A DNA stretch of 64,000 bases, from contig NZ_CP142104.1 in assembly GCF_035751725.1 (NCBI RefSeq), positions 5,022,001 through 5,086,000 of the forward strand, given 5' to 3'. Positions 7,484 through 16,705 of this stretch are shown piece after piece. Under the pieces are notes generated by a model. The model was not told where the DNA came from. It worked only from the letters and a program-made list of their open reading frames with translations, and ran no database searches. The position numbers and the translations under genes were made by a program. Position 1 is the stretch's first letter. Each line of letters opens with the position of its first letter. The stretch comes from Pseudomonas frederiksbergensis (GTDB lineage: Bacteria; Pseudomonadota; Gammaproteobacteria; Pseudomonadales; Pseudomonadaceae).

Positions 7484-10048
7484 TCAGTTGAAGACGATTT
7501 CGTCGTTTTCCACGGTACCGGTCACGGTTTCGCCCGGCATGAAGCGCCCCGACAGAATCAACTGCGCCAACGGGTTTTCGATCCAGCGCTGGATCGCTCG
7601 TTTGAGCGGCCGCGCGCCGTAGACCGGGTCGTAACCCACCGCGATCAGCTTGTCCAACGCCTCGTCGCTCAGTTGCAGCTTCAGCTCGCGCTCGGTGAGG
7701 CGGCTGCGCAGGCGACCCAGCTGGATCTCGGTAATGCCGGCGATCTGATCGCGAGCCAGTGGCTCGAAGATCACCACTTCGTCGACGCGGTTGATGAATT
7801 CCGGCCGGAAGTGCGTAGAGATCGCGTCCATGACCGCAGCACGTTGCGCCTCGCGGTCCCCCACCAGTTCCTGGATCTGCGTAGAGCCCAGGTTGGAGGT
7901 CATCACGATCACGGTGTTGCGGAAGTCCACCGTGCGCCCGTGGCTGTCGGTCAGGCGACCGTCCTCCAACACCTGCAGCAGGATGTTGAACACATCCGGG
8001 TGAGCCTTCTCGACCTCATCGAGCAGGATCACCGAGTACGGCTTGCGACGCACGGCCTCGGTCAGGTAACCGCCCTCCTCGTAGCCGACATAGCCCGGCG
8101 GTGCGCCGATCAAGCGAGCCACGGAATGCTTCTCCATGAACTCGGACATGTCGATGCGCACCATCGCCTCCTCGGTATCGAAGAGGAACTCGGCCAGTGC
8201 CTTGCACAATTCGGTCTTACCCACACCGGTCGGGCCGAGGAACATGAACGAGCCGCTCGGACGGTTAGGGTCCGACAAACCGGCGCGGGACCGGCGCACG
8301 GCGTTGGACACCGCCACCACCGCTTCTTCCTGGCCAATCACACGCTGGTGCAACAGGCTTTCCATTTTCAGCAGCTTGTCACGCTCGCCCTCGAGCATCT
8401 TCGAGACCGGAATGCCGGTCCACTTGGACACCACTTCGGCGATCTCTTCCTCGGTGACCTTGCTGCGCAGCAACTGGTTTTCGCTCTTGCCGTGCTGGTC
8501 GACCATTTGCAGGCTGCGCTCCAGGTCCGGGATCACCCCGTACTGCAGCTCGGCCATGCGGTTGAGGTCGCCTTTGCGACGAGCCGCTTCCAGTTCCTGG
8601 CGGGATTGTTCGATCTTTTGCTGGATCTGCGCAGAACCCTGGACCTCGGCTTTCTCCGAGTTCCAGATTTCCTCGAGGTCGGAATACTCGCGCTCGTGAC
8701 GAACAATTTCTTCCTGCAACCGCTCCAGACGTTTTTTCGCCGCTTCGTCGCTTTCTTTCTTCAAGGCCTGGGATTCGACCTTGAGTTGAATCAAGCGCCG
8801 CTCCAACCGATCCAGCACCTCAGGCTTGGAATCGATTTCCATGCGGATGCGGCTGGCGGCCTCGTCGATCAGGTCGATGGCCTTGTCCGGTAACTGACGG
8901 TCAGTGATGTAGCGATGGCTAAGCTTGGCCGCCGCGATGATCGCGCCATCGGTGATCGCGACCTTGTGGTGAACCTCGTAGCGCTCCTTCAGGCCCCGCA
9001 AGATGGCGATGGTGTCTTCTTCACTCGGCTCATCCACTAGCACTTTCTGGAAGCGCCGCTCAAGTGCAGCGTCCTTCTCGATGTACTGGCGATACTCATT
9101 GAGCGTGGTCGCACCGACACAATGGAGCTCGCCGCGGGCCAACGCGGGCTTGAGCATGTTGCCAGCGTCCATCGAGCCCTCGCCCTTGCCGGCGCCGACC
9201 ATGGTGTGCAATTCGTCGATGAACAGGATGATCTGCCCTTCCTGCTTCGACAGTTCATTGAGCAGGGCCTTGAGCCGTTCTTCGAACTCGCCCCGGTACT
9301 TGGCGCCGGCGATCAAGGCCCCCATGTCCAGGGACAACAGGCGTTTGCCCCGCAGCCCATCGGGCACTTCACCGTTGATGATGCGCTGGGCCAAGCCTTC
9401 GGCAATGGCGGTCTTGCCCACGCCGGGCTCGCCGATCAGTACCGGGTTGTTCTTCGTGCGCCGTTGCAAGACCTGGATGGTGCGACGGATCTCATCGTCA
9501 CGGCCGATCACCGGGTCGAGCTTGCCTTCCTCGGCGCGCTTGGTCAGGTCGACCGTATATTTATCCAGGGCCTGACGGGCTTCCTCGTGGTTAGGGTCGT
9601 TGACCGCATCGCCGCCACGCAGGTTATTGATCGCATTTTCCAGGGCTTTCTTGCTCACGCCTTGGCCAAGTAGCAACTTGCCGAGCTTGCTGCTCTCGTC
9701 CATCGCGGCGAGCAGCACCAGTTCGCTGGAGATGAACTGATCGCCCTTCTGCTGGGCCAGCCGGTCGGCCTGGTTGAGCAGTCGCGCCAGGTCCTGGGAC
9801 ATGTTCACGTCACCGGTCGGATTCTGGATTTTAGGGAGTTGGTCAAGTTCCTTGGCCAACTCTTTGCGCAGGCTGTTGACGTCAAAGCCCACTTGCATCA
9901 GCAGCGGCTTGATGGAGCCGCCCTGCTGCTCGAGCATGGCTTGCATCAAGTGCGCCGGTTCGATACTGGGATGGTCCAGGCCGACGGCCAAGGACTGGGC
10001 GTCGGACAAGGCCAATTGTAATTTGCTGGTTAAACGGTCGATACGCAT
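7484..10048 (-). CDS. clpB: ATP-dependent disaggregase ClpB
   Basis: ClpB is a hexameric AAA+ chaperone that, with DnaK, pulls proteins out of aggregates. The 854-residue protein has the Clp N-domain ([21 protein letters not shown]). Two Walker A motifs occur at about residues 205 (GEPGVGKT) and 605 (GPTGVGKT), with Walker B LFIDELH and [10 protein letters not shown] long ClpB middle coiled coil (about 400-525) contains [12 protein letters not shown] and [13 protein letters not shown]. There is no ClpP-binding IGF loop, as expected. Length is normal for the family. Transcription probably starts from the sigma32-type promoter at 10121-10148, which separates it from pgeF. Confidence 0.97.
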   Translation of the reverse strand: MRIDRLTSKLQLALSDAQSLAVGLDHPSIEPAHLMQAMLEQQGGSIKPLLMQVGFDVNSLRKELAKELDQLPKIQNPTGDVNMSQDLARLLNQADRLAQQKGDQFISSELVLLAAMDESSKLGKLLLGQGVSKKALENAINNLRGGDAVNDPNHEEARQALDKYTVDLTKRAEEGKLDPVIGRDDEIRRTIQVLQRRTKNNPVLIGEPGVGKTAIAEGLAQRIINGEVPDGLRGKRLLSLDMGALIAGAKYRGEFEERLKALLNELSKQEGQIILFIDELHTMVGAGKGEGSMDAGNMLKPALARGELHCVGATTLNEYRQYIEKDAALERRFQKVLVDEPSEEDTIAILRGLKERYEVHHKVAITDGAIIAAAKLSHRYITDRQLPDKAIDLIDEAASRIRMEIDSKPEVLDRLERRLIQLKVESQALKKESDEAAKKRLERLQEEIVRHEREYSDLEEIWNSEKAEVQGSAQIQQKIEQSRQELEAARRKGDLNRMAELQYGVIPDLERSLQMVDQHGKSENQLLRSKVTEEEIAEVVSKWTGIPVSKMLEGERDKLLKMESLLHQRVIGQEEAVVAVSNAVRRSRAGLSDPNRPSGSFMFLGPTGVGKTELCKALAEFLFDTEEAMVRIDMSEFMEKHSVARLIGAPPGYVGYEEGGYLTEAVRRKPYSVILLDEVEKAHPDVFNILLQVLEDGRLTDSHGRTVDFRNTVIVMTSNLGSTQIQELVGDREAQRAAVMDAISTHFRPEFINRVDEVVIFEPLARDQIAGITEIQLGRLRSRLTERELKLQLSDEALDKLIAVGYDPVYGARPLKRAIQRWIENPLAQLILSGRFMPGETVTGTVENDEIVFN

Positions 10049-10120
10049 GGGTCACCTTCCTTTTGAGCAGGCCGGACCTAAGAAACATCCTGAATGAAGA
10101 AACCTGCCAGATACCGCTAT

Positions 10121-10148
10121 AGATGTGGCCGATTCTGGAAGATTCAAG
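10121..10148 (-). promoter_or_regulatory. Heat-shock (sigma32-type) promoter of clpB
   Basis: On the minus strand CTTGAA (10148-10143) is followed after 14 bases by CCACATCT (10128-10121). The E. coli sigma32 consensus, from general knowledge, is CTTGAA-N(13-14)-CCCCATNT, so 13 of the 13 defined positions except one match. It lies 73 bases upstream of the clpB ATG and just after the pgeF stop, leaving clpB inducible by heat shock independently of rluD-pgeF. Confidence 0.82.
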
Positions 10149-10178
10149 CAGCGCGCTGTTGATACAGATCAGGGAAGT

Positions 10179-10904
10179 CTAGCGTTCGAGCCAGATCAAG
10201 GAAGCGAAGCGACCGGTGCGGGCGTTGCGCCGGTAGGAAAAGAAGCGTGGGTCGCTCACTGTGCACAAGCCGCCACCGTACACGGCGGTAACGCCCCGTT
10301 CCGCCAGGCGCAGGCGCGCCAGTGCGTAGATATCGGCCAGGAACTTGCCGGCGTTGTGGCTGGGCTGGAAGGCCCGCTCTGCGTCGGTATGCTGCGCAAT
10401 AAATGCTTCGCGCACTTCCGGCCCGACTTCGAACGCTTGCGGACCGATGGCCGGGCCGAGCCAGACAAGGGTTTCATCCGCTGGTAACGCGAGGCTGTCG
10501 AGGGTGGCTTCCAGCACACTGCTTGCCAACCCGCGCCAACCGGCATGGGCCGCCGCGACCCGGGTTCCGGCGCGGTTGCAGAACAATACCGGCAAGCAGT
10601 CCGCCGTCATTGCCGTGCAAGCGATGCCCGGCGTGGCGCACCAGCTCGCATCGGCGGTGGCGACCCGAGTAGGATCCGCCTCGACCACGTCAATGCCATG
10701 GACTTGCTGCAACCAAGCCGGAGTGATCGCGAATTGATCGGTGAGGCGGCGACGGTTTTCGGCCACGGCCGAAGGGTCGTCGCCGACATGATCACCCAGG
10801 TTGAGGCTGTCGAACGGCGCCAGGCTGACGCCGCCCTCGCGGGTGGTGACGCAGGCCTTGACCCGGGCTGGCGCGGGCCAGTCGGGCATCAGCCAGTCAT
10901 TCAT
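10179..10904 (-). CDS. pgeF: Peptidoglycan editing factor PgeF (YfiH, former polyphenol oxidase family)
   Basis: A 241-residue cytoplasmic enzyme of the YfiH/DUF152 family. Members remove wrongly incorporated L-Ser from UDP-MurNAc precursors in E. coli; related proteins were described as laccases or purine nucleoside phosphorylases. Conserved metal-site segments are visible: QVHG near residue 67, CTAMTADCLPVLF near 105, HAGWRGL near 130, and LGPAIGPQAFEVG near 160. The start codon overlaps the rluD stop by four bases (ATGA), so the two form an operon, as in most Gammaproteobacteria. Confidence 0.9.
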   Translation of the reverse strand: MNDWLMPDWPAPARVKACVTTREGGVSLAPFDSLNLGDHVGDDPSAVAENRRRLTDQFAITPAWLQQVHGIDVVEADPTRVATADASWCATPGIACTAMTADCLPVLFCNRAGTRVAAAHAGWRGLASSVLEATLDSLALPADETLVWLGPAIGPQAFEVGPEVREAFIAQHTDAERAFQPSHNAGKFLADIYALARLRLAERGVTAVYGGGLCTVSDPRFFSYRRNARTGRFASLIWLER

Positions 10905-11863
10905 CCGATGAACGCCTCGCGGTCCTGCTTGAGCAACGTCAGCAGCCAGACGAAATCATCCGGCAGCGGCGATTCCCAGCTCATGCGCTTACCGGTCGTC
11001 GGGTGATCCAACTCCAGGAAACGCGCGTGGAGCGCCTGGCGCGGGAAATTCTTCAGCGACTCGACCATGGTCTGGCTGGCAGCCGGCGGAATACGGAAGC
11101 GACCACCGTAGGCCGGGTCACCGACCAATGGGAAATTGATGTGGGCCATGTGCACACGGATCTGGTGGGTCCGCCCGGTTTCCAGCTTGACCCGCACGTG
11201 GGTGTGGGAACGGAAGCGTTCAAGCACGCGGTAGTGGCTGACCGCCTGCTTGCCACCTTCCATCACTGCCATGCGCTGGCGTTGCTGGCCGTGACGGCCG
11301 ATCGGCGCGTTGATCTTGCCACCGGCGGTGACCACACCGATCACGATGCATTCATAGATGCGGCTGACACTCCGGCTTTGCAGCTGTGTGACCAACTGTG
11401 TCTGCGCCTGGATGGTCTTGGCGACCACCATCAGGCCGGTGGTGTCCTTGTCCAGGCGATGCACGATACCGGCGCGCGGCACGTTGATGATGCCAGGCAC
11501 ATGGTGCAACAAGGCGTTGAGCAACGTACCGTCGGCATGACCGGCCGCCGGGTGAACCACCAGACCCGCAGGCTTGTTGATCACCAGGATGTCGTCGTCT
11601 TCATAGACGATGTCCAGGGCAATGTCCTGGGCGACCCATTCTCCCTGGGCCTCCTGTTCGGCGGTCAGCTCGAGGATGGCGCCGCCATGGACGATGTCGC
11701 GCGGACGGATCACCGCCCCGTCCACTGTCAGGCGACCGTCCTTGATCCAGGCGGAAAGGCGCGAGCGAGAGTGCTCGGCGAAGAGTTGGGCGGCGACTTG
11801 ATCGAGGCGTTGGCCGCCCAATTCGGACGGCACCTCTGCGCGAAGTTCTATTTTATCGGACAT
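10901..11863 (-). CDS. rluD: 23S rRNA pseudouridine synthase RluD
   Basis: RluD converts U1911, U1915 and U1917 in helix 69 of 23S rRNA to pseudouridine. The 320-residue protein has an N-terminal S4 RNA-binding domain ([11 protein letters not shown] to LTVDG, about residues 15-55). The catalytic motif [15 protein letters not shown] near residue 135 holds the active-site Asp. The segment [20 protein letters not shown] near 215 also fits RluA-family enzymes. The start [11 protein letters not shown] was chosen; an in-frame ATG seven codons upstream is possible. It diverges from bamD, the conserved arrangement in pseudomonads. Confidence 0.95.
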   Translation of the reverse strand: MSDKIELRAEVPSELGGQRLDQVAAQLFAEHSRSRLSAWIKDGRLTVDGAVIRPRDIVHGGAILELTAEQEAQGEWVAQDIALDIVYEDDDILVINKPAGLVVHPAAGHADGTLLNALLHHVPGIINVPRAGIVHRLDKDTTGLMVVAKTIQAQTQLVTQLQSRSVSRIYECIVIGVVTAGGKINAPIGRHGQQRQRMAVMEGGKQAVSHYRVLERFRSHTHVRVKLETGRTHQIRVHMAHINFPLVGDPAYGGRFRIPPAASQTMVESLKNFPRQALHARFLELDHPTTGKRMSWESPLPDDFVWLLTLLKQDREAFIG

Positions 11864-12014
11864 GCTCGGACTGGGCGTCGGCACAGCCTTTGGTTTCGGC
11901 TGCGCGCTTGTGGTTAAATACGGCGTCTTTTGCCCCGAGGCTTTTCAACGGGGCGCTCATCATAACAGGACGGCCCCGCCCAAGACAGCGGCCGTCATAG
12001 GGACGCAAGCCGCC

Positions 12015-13031
12015 ATGCAAGTGAAACACCTGCTGCTGATCGCCATCCTCGCATTGACTGCTGCTTGCTCGTCGAAGGAAGTCGTAGACGAAAACCTGAG
12101 CGAAGTCGAACTGTACCAACAGGCGCAGAACGACCTGGACAACAACAGCTATACCAGCGCCACCGCCAAGCTCAAGGCGCTGGAGTCGCGGTATCCGTTC
12201 GGTCGCTACGCCGACCAGGCCCAGCTGGAGTTGATCTACGCCAACTACAAGAACGCCGAGCCGGAAGCTGCCAAGTCCGCCGCCGAGCGCTTCATTCGTC
12301 TGCATCCGCAGCACCCGAACGTCGATTACGCCTACTACCTCAAGGGCCTGACCTCCTTCGACCAGGACGTCGGCCTGCTGGCGCGCTTCCTGCCGCTGGA
12401 CATGACCAAGCGTGACCCGGGCGCCGCGCGCGACTCCTACAACGAGTTCGCCCAGCTGACCAGCCGCTTCCCCAACAGCCGTTATTCGCCGGATGCCAAG
12501 CAGCGCATGATCTACCTGCGCAACCTGCTGGCTTCCTACGAAATCCACGTGGCTGATTACTACCTGACTCGCCAGGCCTACGTCGCCGCCGCCAACCGTG
12601 GCCGCTACGTTGTGGAAAACTTCCAGGAAACCCCATCGGTGGGCGACGGCCTGGCGGTGATGACCGAAGCCTACCAGCGCCTGCACCTGGACGACCTGGC
12701 GGCCACCAGCCTGGAAACCCTGAAGCTGAACTACCCTGACCACCCTTCCCTGGTCGACGGCCAGTTCACCCCACGCGTCGCCGAAGCCGACAACCGTTCG
12801 TGGCTGAGCAAGGCGACCCTGGGCCTGATCGAGTCCCGTCCTCCGCTGCCGCCGGGCGAAACCCGCGCCAACCAGGACGTCCAGCGTCAGTTCCAGGACG
12901 CCAAGGAAGCCATCCCGGACGAGCTCAAGCCAAAAGATGAAAATGGCGACACGATCGAGGAAGAAGAACCTGAAAGCGAGTCCAGCGACCGCTCCTGGCT
13001 CAGCTACATGACCTTCGGCCTGTTTGACTAA
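12015..13031 (+). CDS. bamD: Outer membrane assembly lipoprotein BamD
   Basis: BamD is the essential lipoprotein partner of BamA in outer membrane protein assembly. The 338-residue precursor has a lipoprotein signal with lipobox LTAAC, lipidated Cys18. Five TPR-like helical pairs follow, with [42 protein letters not shown] and [13 protein letters not shown]. The C-terminal extension of about 80 residues is acidic ([21 protein letters not shown]), longer than in E. coli but usual in Pseudomonas. The ATG at 12015 was chosen because the signal peptide begins there; an upstream in-frame ATG at 11862 would bury it. Confidence 0.95.
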   Translation: MQVKHLLLIAILALTAACSSKEVVDENLSEVELYQQAQNDLDNNSYTSATAKLKALESRYPFGRYADQAQLELIYANYKNAEPEAAKSAAERFIRLHPQHPNVDYAYYLKGLTSFDQDVGLLARFLPLDMTKRDPGAARDSYNEFAQLTSRFPNSRYSPDAKQRMIYLRNLLASYEIHVADYYLTRQAYVAAANRGRYVVENFQETPSVGDGLAVMTEAYQRLHLDDLAATSLETLKLNYPDHPSLVDGQFTPRVAEADNRSWLSKATLGLIESRPPLPPGETRANQDVQRQFQDAKEAIPDELKPKDENGDTIEEEEPESESSDRSWLSYMTFGLFD

Positions 13032-13044
13032 GACACGACCCGAT

Positions 13045-13075
13045 GAAAAAAGGAGACTTGCGAGTCTCCTTTTTT
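13045..13075 (+). terminator. Terminator downstream of bamD
   Basis: A stem AAAAAAGGAGACT / AGTCTCCTTTTTT around a TGCG loop, with a T run on the plus strand. It lies 14 bases after the bamD stop. The A-rich left arm makes it also usable from the other side, but no gene converges there. Confidence 0.88.
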
Positions 13076-13154
13076 GTGCCCGGGTTTTATTGCGCTGTGC
13101 GCCGTTCCTGTCCTTGGCTAAACTGCCTGATCTCTAGCCAAAAAGCCGCCCACC

Positions 13155-13388
13155 ATGCTTCGTCTATTGTTCTGGATCGTATTGATTGCCGCCGCGATAT
13201 GGCTGTGGCGCAAGTTCAAGGGCGCCTCTTCCGCGCCCAACTCGCCCCGCGAGCAGGATGCCCCGCCGATGGTTCGCTGCGCCCATTGCGGCGTACATCT
13301 GCCGCGGGACCGGGCGCTGGCGCTCGAGCAACAATGGTATTGCAGCCAGGCTCATCTCGAGCAAGGCCCGGGTACTCGTGATCGCTGA
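13155..13388 (+). CDS. PP0621 family protein (small membrane-anchored zinc-ribbon-like protein)
   Basis: A 77-residue protein with an N-terminal transmembrane helix (MLRLLFWIVLIAAAIWLW) and a soluble part containing CAHCGVHLPRD and WYCSQAH. The three cysteines and a histidine could bind zinc. This matches the small PP0621-type family found directly before pilS in pseudomonads. Its end overlaps the proposed GTG start of pilS by 11 bases, suggesting coupling. Its role is unknown to me. Confidence 0.83.
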   Translation: MLRLLFWIVLIAAAIWLWRKFKGASSAPNSPREQDAPPMVRCAHCGVHLPRDRALALEQQWYCSQAHLEQGPGTRDR

Positions 13389-14967
13389 GGCCGAACGCCC
13401 CCGCGTCAAACAGGCGCAGCGCCTGCTGCGTCTTTATCACCTGTACCGCCTCAGCATCGGCATCACGCTGGTGCTGTTGATCTCCAGCAACATGGACAAC
13501 CGCCTGCTGGAGTTCGCCAACGACGATCTGCTGCGCAGCGGCAGCTGGTTGTACCTGATCCTGAACATCCTGTTGGTGGTATTCCTCGAAAACACCCGCC
13601 ACCCCGCCCGACTGTTTGGCCTGGCACTGACCGACGTCTCGCTGTTGTCTTGGTTGTTCTTCGTCGCGGGCGGTGCTCCCAGTGCCATTGGTAACCTGAT
13701 CATTGTCTCGGTGGCGATCGGCAATACTTTGCTGCGAGGCCGGATCGGCCTGTTACTCGCTGCCGTGGCCACCCTCGGCATCGTCGGCTCGACCTTGGTG
13801 CTCGGCCTCAGTGATTCGAGCCGGCCCAGCAGTTATCTGCAGGCGGGCACCCTGGGCGCCTTGTGCTTTGCCGCTGCCTTGCTGGTGCAACGCCTGACCC
13901 GACGACTGGAAGCCAGCGAAACCCTTGCCGAGCAACGGGCCAGCGAAGTGCTCAGCCTCGAAGCGCTCAACGCACTGATCTTGCAACGCATGCGCACCGG
14001 CATCCTGGTCCTGGACCGCCAACGCAAGGTACAACTGGCCAACGAAAGCGCCTTGAACCTGCTGGGTATGCATGACCTGATCGGCCAGCGGATCGATGAC
14101 TCATCAAGCGCCTTGGTCGAACGACTGCAATTGTGGCTGAACAACCCCAGCCTGCGACCGCAGAGCCTGACCATCAGCGGCAGCGGCCTGACGTTGCAGC
14201 CCAGCTTCATCGCCCTGGGATCACAAGACCAGCAACAGATCCTGGTATTCCTCGAAGACCTGGCCCAGGTGGCCCAACACGCCCAGCAACTGAAGCTGGC
14301 TTCCCTCGGGCGCCTGACCGCCGGTATTGCCCATGAAATCCGCAATCCACTGGGGGCAATCAGCCACGCCGCACAATTGCTGCGTGAATCCGAGGAACTG
14401 AACGACGCGGACCGGCGTCTGACGCAGATTATTCAAGATCACTCCCAACGTATGAACCGCGTCATCGAGAATGTCCTGCAACTGTCCCGCCGCCAGCAAA
14501 CCGCGCCGCAACGCCTGGACCTACGCGCCTGGCTGGAGCAATTCGTCCAACAAGCCCGGGAAAGCGCGGCGCCACACCAACAGTTGCACCTGCACATCGC
14601 CCCGGGCGACTACATCACCTTGATGGACCCCGACCAATTGGCGCAAGTGCTGGACAACCTGCTACGCAACGCCTGGCGCCACAGCGCGATGGCCCATGAA
14701 CGGGCCGAAGCCTGGCTGGAGCTGTTCATCGATCCGCACAGCCAATTGGCGGCACTGGACATCCGCGACAACGGTCCCGGCGTGACGCCCGACCAGCAGG
14801 CGCACTTGTTCGAACCTTTCTTCACCACCAGCCACCAGGGCACCGGCCTTGGGCTCTATCTGTCCCGTGAGCTGTGCGAAAGCAACCAGGCCCGCCTAGA
14901 CTTCAAACCACGCCAAGGCGGCGGCTGCTTTCGCATCACCTTTGCTCACGGACGGAAACAGATTTGA
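13378..14967 (+). CDS. pilS: Type IV pilus sensor histidine kinase PilS
   Basis: PilS senses pilin levels in the inner membrane and controls phosphorylation of PilR. The 529-residue protein has about six N-terminal transmembrane segments (residues 27-172), then a PAS domain (about 190-295). The phosphoacceptor His319 lies in GIAHEIRNPLG. The ATPase domain has N- and G-boxes (NLLRNAWRHS, DNGPGV, GTGLGLYLSRELCESN). I placed the start at GTG 13378, which gives a length and His position matching P. aeruginosa PilS as I remember it; longer starts run into the preceding gene. Its stop overlaps the TTG start of pilR. Confidence 0.93.
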   Translation: MIAEAERPRVKQAQRLLRLYHLYRLSIGITLVLLISSNMDNRLLEFANDDLLRSGSWLYLILNILLVVFLENTRHPARLFGLALTDVSLLSWLFFVAGGAPSAIGNLIIVSVAIGNTLLRGRIGLLLAAVATLGIVGSTLVLGLSDSSRPSSYLQAGTLGALCFAAALLVQRLTRRLEASETLAEQRASEVLSLEALNALILQRMRTGILVLDRQRKVQLANESALNLLGMHDLIGQRIDDSSSALVERLQLWLNNPSLRPQSLTISGSGLTLQPSFIALGSQDQQQILVFLEDLAQVAQHAQQLKLASLGRLTAGIAHEIRNPLGAISHAAQLLRESEELNDADRRLTQIIQDHSQRMNRVIENVLQLSRRQQTAPQRLDLRAWLEQFVQQARESAAPHQQLHLHIAPGDYITLMDPDQLAQVLDNLLRNAWRHSAMAHERAEAWLELFIDPHSQLAALDIRDNGPGVTPDQQAHLFEPFFTTSHQGTGLGLYLSRELCESNQARLDFKPRQGGGCFRITFAHGRKQI

Positions 14968-16310
14968 ATACACGCTCACGGCAACGAATCCTGATCGTCG
15001 ATGACGAGCCGGACATCCGCGAACTCCTGGAAATGACCCTGGGACGGATGAAACTCGACACCCGCAGCGCCAAGAACCTGGCCGAGGCGCAATCGACGCT
15101 GGCGGGCGAAGCCTTCGACCTGTGCCTGACCGACATGCGCCTGCCCGATGGCACCGGCCTGGAGCTGGTCAAACACATCCAGCAATGTTATCCCCAACTG
15201 CCCGTGGCGATGATCACCGCCTACGGCAGCCTGGAAGTCGCCATCGATGCCCTCAAGGCCGGCGCCTTCGATTTCCTGACCAAGCCCGTCGACCTGGCCC
15301 GCCTGCGCGAACTCGTCGGCAGCGCCCTGCGCCTGTCACCGGGCACCACGCCCACCGCGACCGTAGAGCGCTGCCTGCTGGGCGACTCGCCACCGATGCG
15401 CAGCGTGCGCAACCACATCGAAAAACTGGCCCGCAGCCAGGCACCGGTATACATCAGTGGTGAGTCGGGATGCGGCAAGGAACTGGTCGCCCGCCTGATC
15501 CACGAACAAGGCCCGCGGGCCAGCCAGCACTTCGTGCCCGTCAACTGCGGGGCGATTCCCACGGAGCTGATGGAAAGCGAATTTTTTGGCCACCGCAAAG
15601 GCAGTTTTACCGGCGCCATCGAAGACAAACCCGGACTGTTCCAGGCCGCCCACGGCGGAACGCTATTTCTCGACGAAGTGGCGGACCTGCCGCTGACGAT
15701 GCAGGTCAAGCTCTTGCGGGCCATCCAGGAAAAAGCCGTGCGCGCCGTTGGGGGGCAGCAGGAAGAAATAGTGGACGTACGTATTCTCTGCGCCACCCAT
15801 AAAGACCTGGACGCCGAAGTCGCCGCCGGGCGCTTTCGCCAGGATCTGTATTACCGACTGAACGTCATCGAGCTGCGCGTCCCGCCCCTGCGCGAACGCC
15901 GTGAAGACATCGAACCACTGGCCAACCACATGCTCCAGCGCCTCGCCGCCGGCACCGGCAATCCTGCGGCGACGCTGCATCCACAGGCGCTCGAGGCCCT
16001 GCGCAACTATCGCTTTCCGGGCAACGTGCGAGAACTGGAGAACATGCTCGAACGAGCCTATACCCTTTGCGAACACCATCAGATCGAGGCTGACGACTTG
16101 CGGCTTGCCGAAAGCAACGCTGCTGGTGACCTGGCGAATCCCGATCTGGTGCGGGTCGATAACCTGGAAGACTATCTGGAAGATGTCGAGCGCAAGGTTA
16201 TCCTCCAGGCGCTTGAGGAAACCCGCTGGAATCGCACGGCGGCGGCACAACGATTGAAGTTGTCGTTTCGGTCGATGCGATATCGGTTGAAGAAGTTGGG
16301 GTTGGATTGA
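14964..16310 (+). CDS. pilR: Type IV pilus sigma54-dependent response regulator PilR
   Basis: PilR activates sigma54-dependent transcription of the major pilin gene. In 448 residues it has a receiver domain with phosphorylatable Asp57 (LTDMRLP) and Lys107. The AAA+ domain has Walker A GESGCGKE (166-173) and sigma54-contact loop GSFTGA (213-218). The C-terminal Fis-type helix-turn-helix ends TAAAQRLKLSFRSMRYRLKKLG. The Walker A carries Cys170 where the usual residue is Ser or Thr-like small (GESGSGKE in P. aeruginosa, from memory). The TTG start at 14964 overlaps the pilS stop (TTGA). The major pilin gene it controls is not in this window. Confidence 0.93.
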   Translation: MNTRSRQRILIVDDEPDIRELLEMTLGRMKLDTRSAKNLAEAQSTLAGEAFDLCLTDMRLPDGTGLELVKHIQQCYPQLPVAMITAYGSLEVAIDALKAGAFDFLTKPVDLARLRELVGSALRLSPGTTPTATVERCLLGDSPPMRSVRNHIEKLARSQAPVYISGESGCGKELVARLIHEQGPRASQHFVPVNCGAIPTELMESEFFGHRKGSFTGAIEDKPGLFQAAHGGTLFLDEVADLPLTMQVKLLRAIQEKAVRAVGGQQEEIVDVRILCATHKDLDAEVAAGRFRQDLYYRLNVIELRVPPLRERREDIEPLANHMLQRLAAGTGNPAATLHPQALEALRNYRFPGNVRELENMLERAYTLCEHHQIEADDLRLAESNAAGDLANPDLVRVDNLEDYLEDVERKVILQALEETRWNRTAAAQRLKLSFRSMRYRLKKLGLD

Positions 16311-16351
16311 GTACGAGTTCATCCAGCTCAGCCAGAGCCATACAAATCTTT

Positions 16352-16378
16352 GTGGCGAGGGGATTTATCCCTCGCCAC
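16352..16378. repeat. REP-type hairpin (GTGGCGAGGG family)
   Basis: A perfect 10-bp inverted repeat, GTGGCGAGGG (16352-16361) and CCCTCGCCAC (16369-16378), around a 7-base loop. The same arm sequence occurs at 23574-23700 and, shorter, at 37557-37582. It lies 41 bases after pilR. Confidence 0.8.
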
Positions 16379-16406
16379 GGACCAGTCCTTCTACCCGACG
16401 ATTTCT

Positions 16407-16638
16407 TTAGCCCACCGGTACCTGCTCGTCCAGCACTCGATTGGCGAGCAATTCACCCCAGTTCAATCAGTTGCTGTACGCCCAGGGCGATTTGTCGTCG
16501 TGAGCCTTCAAGGTCGAAGGCCAGGTCTCTGATGGTGGCGTTGGCTGAGGCCAGGGTTTCGCTGAGGTTGGCGAGGAGGGATTCGGTGGCAATGCCGGCC
16601 GCGACGGTGTACAGCGATTCACTTTTTTCAGACGCCAA
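16407..16638 (-). pseudogene. DUF6124-type gene remnant, 5'-truncated and frameshifted
   Basis: On the minus strand one frame reads ...TVAAGIATESLLANLSETL... through LAFDLEGSRRQIALGVQQLIELG and stops at a TGA. Skipping one G in the GGGG run next to that stop gives the continuation ELLANRVLDEQVPVG before TAA at 16409-16407. I recognise the pattern (VAPG-x-T-x-ALLA...ETLAS...DLAFELEGSRR...QQ-x-IEL...VLD) as the DUF6124/DUF3077 family, whose intact members are about 110-120 residues. Here the N-terminal half is missing and replaced by an unrelated dispersed sequence. The gene therefore looks dead, but sequencing error at the G run cannot be excluded. Confidence 0.7.
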
Positions 16639-16700
16639 AAAAGTAACCCGCTGTAAGAGCGGAACCCTAAGCAGCCGTTACCGCAGCATTGGATATGTAC
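16621..16700. repeat. Degenerate dispersed intergenic element
   Basis: The stretch contains ACTTTTTTCAGACGCCAAAA, then AAGTAACCCGCTGTAAGAG and AGCAGCCGTTACCGCAGC. From memory, closely similar strings recur in many intergenic spaces of the P. fluorescens group. It adjoins the truncated 5' side of the DUF6124 remnant. I cannot count its copies in this genome from one window. Confidence 0.35.
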
Positions 16701-16705
16701 ACGAA

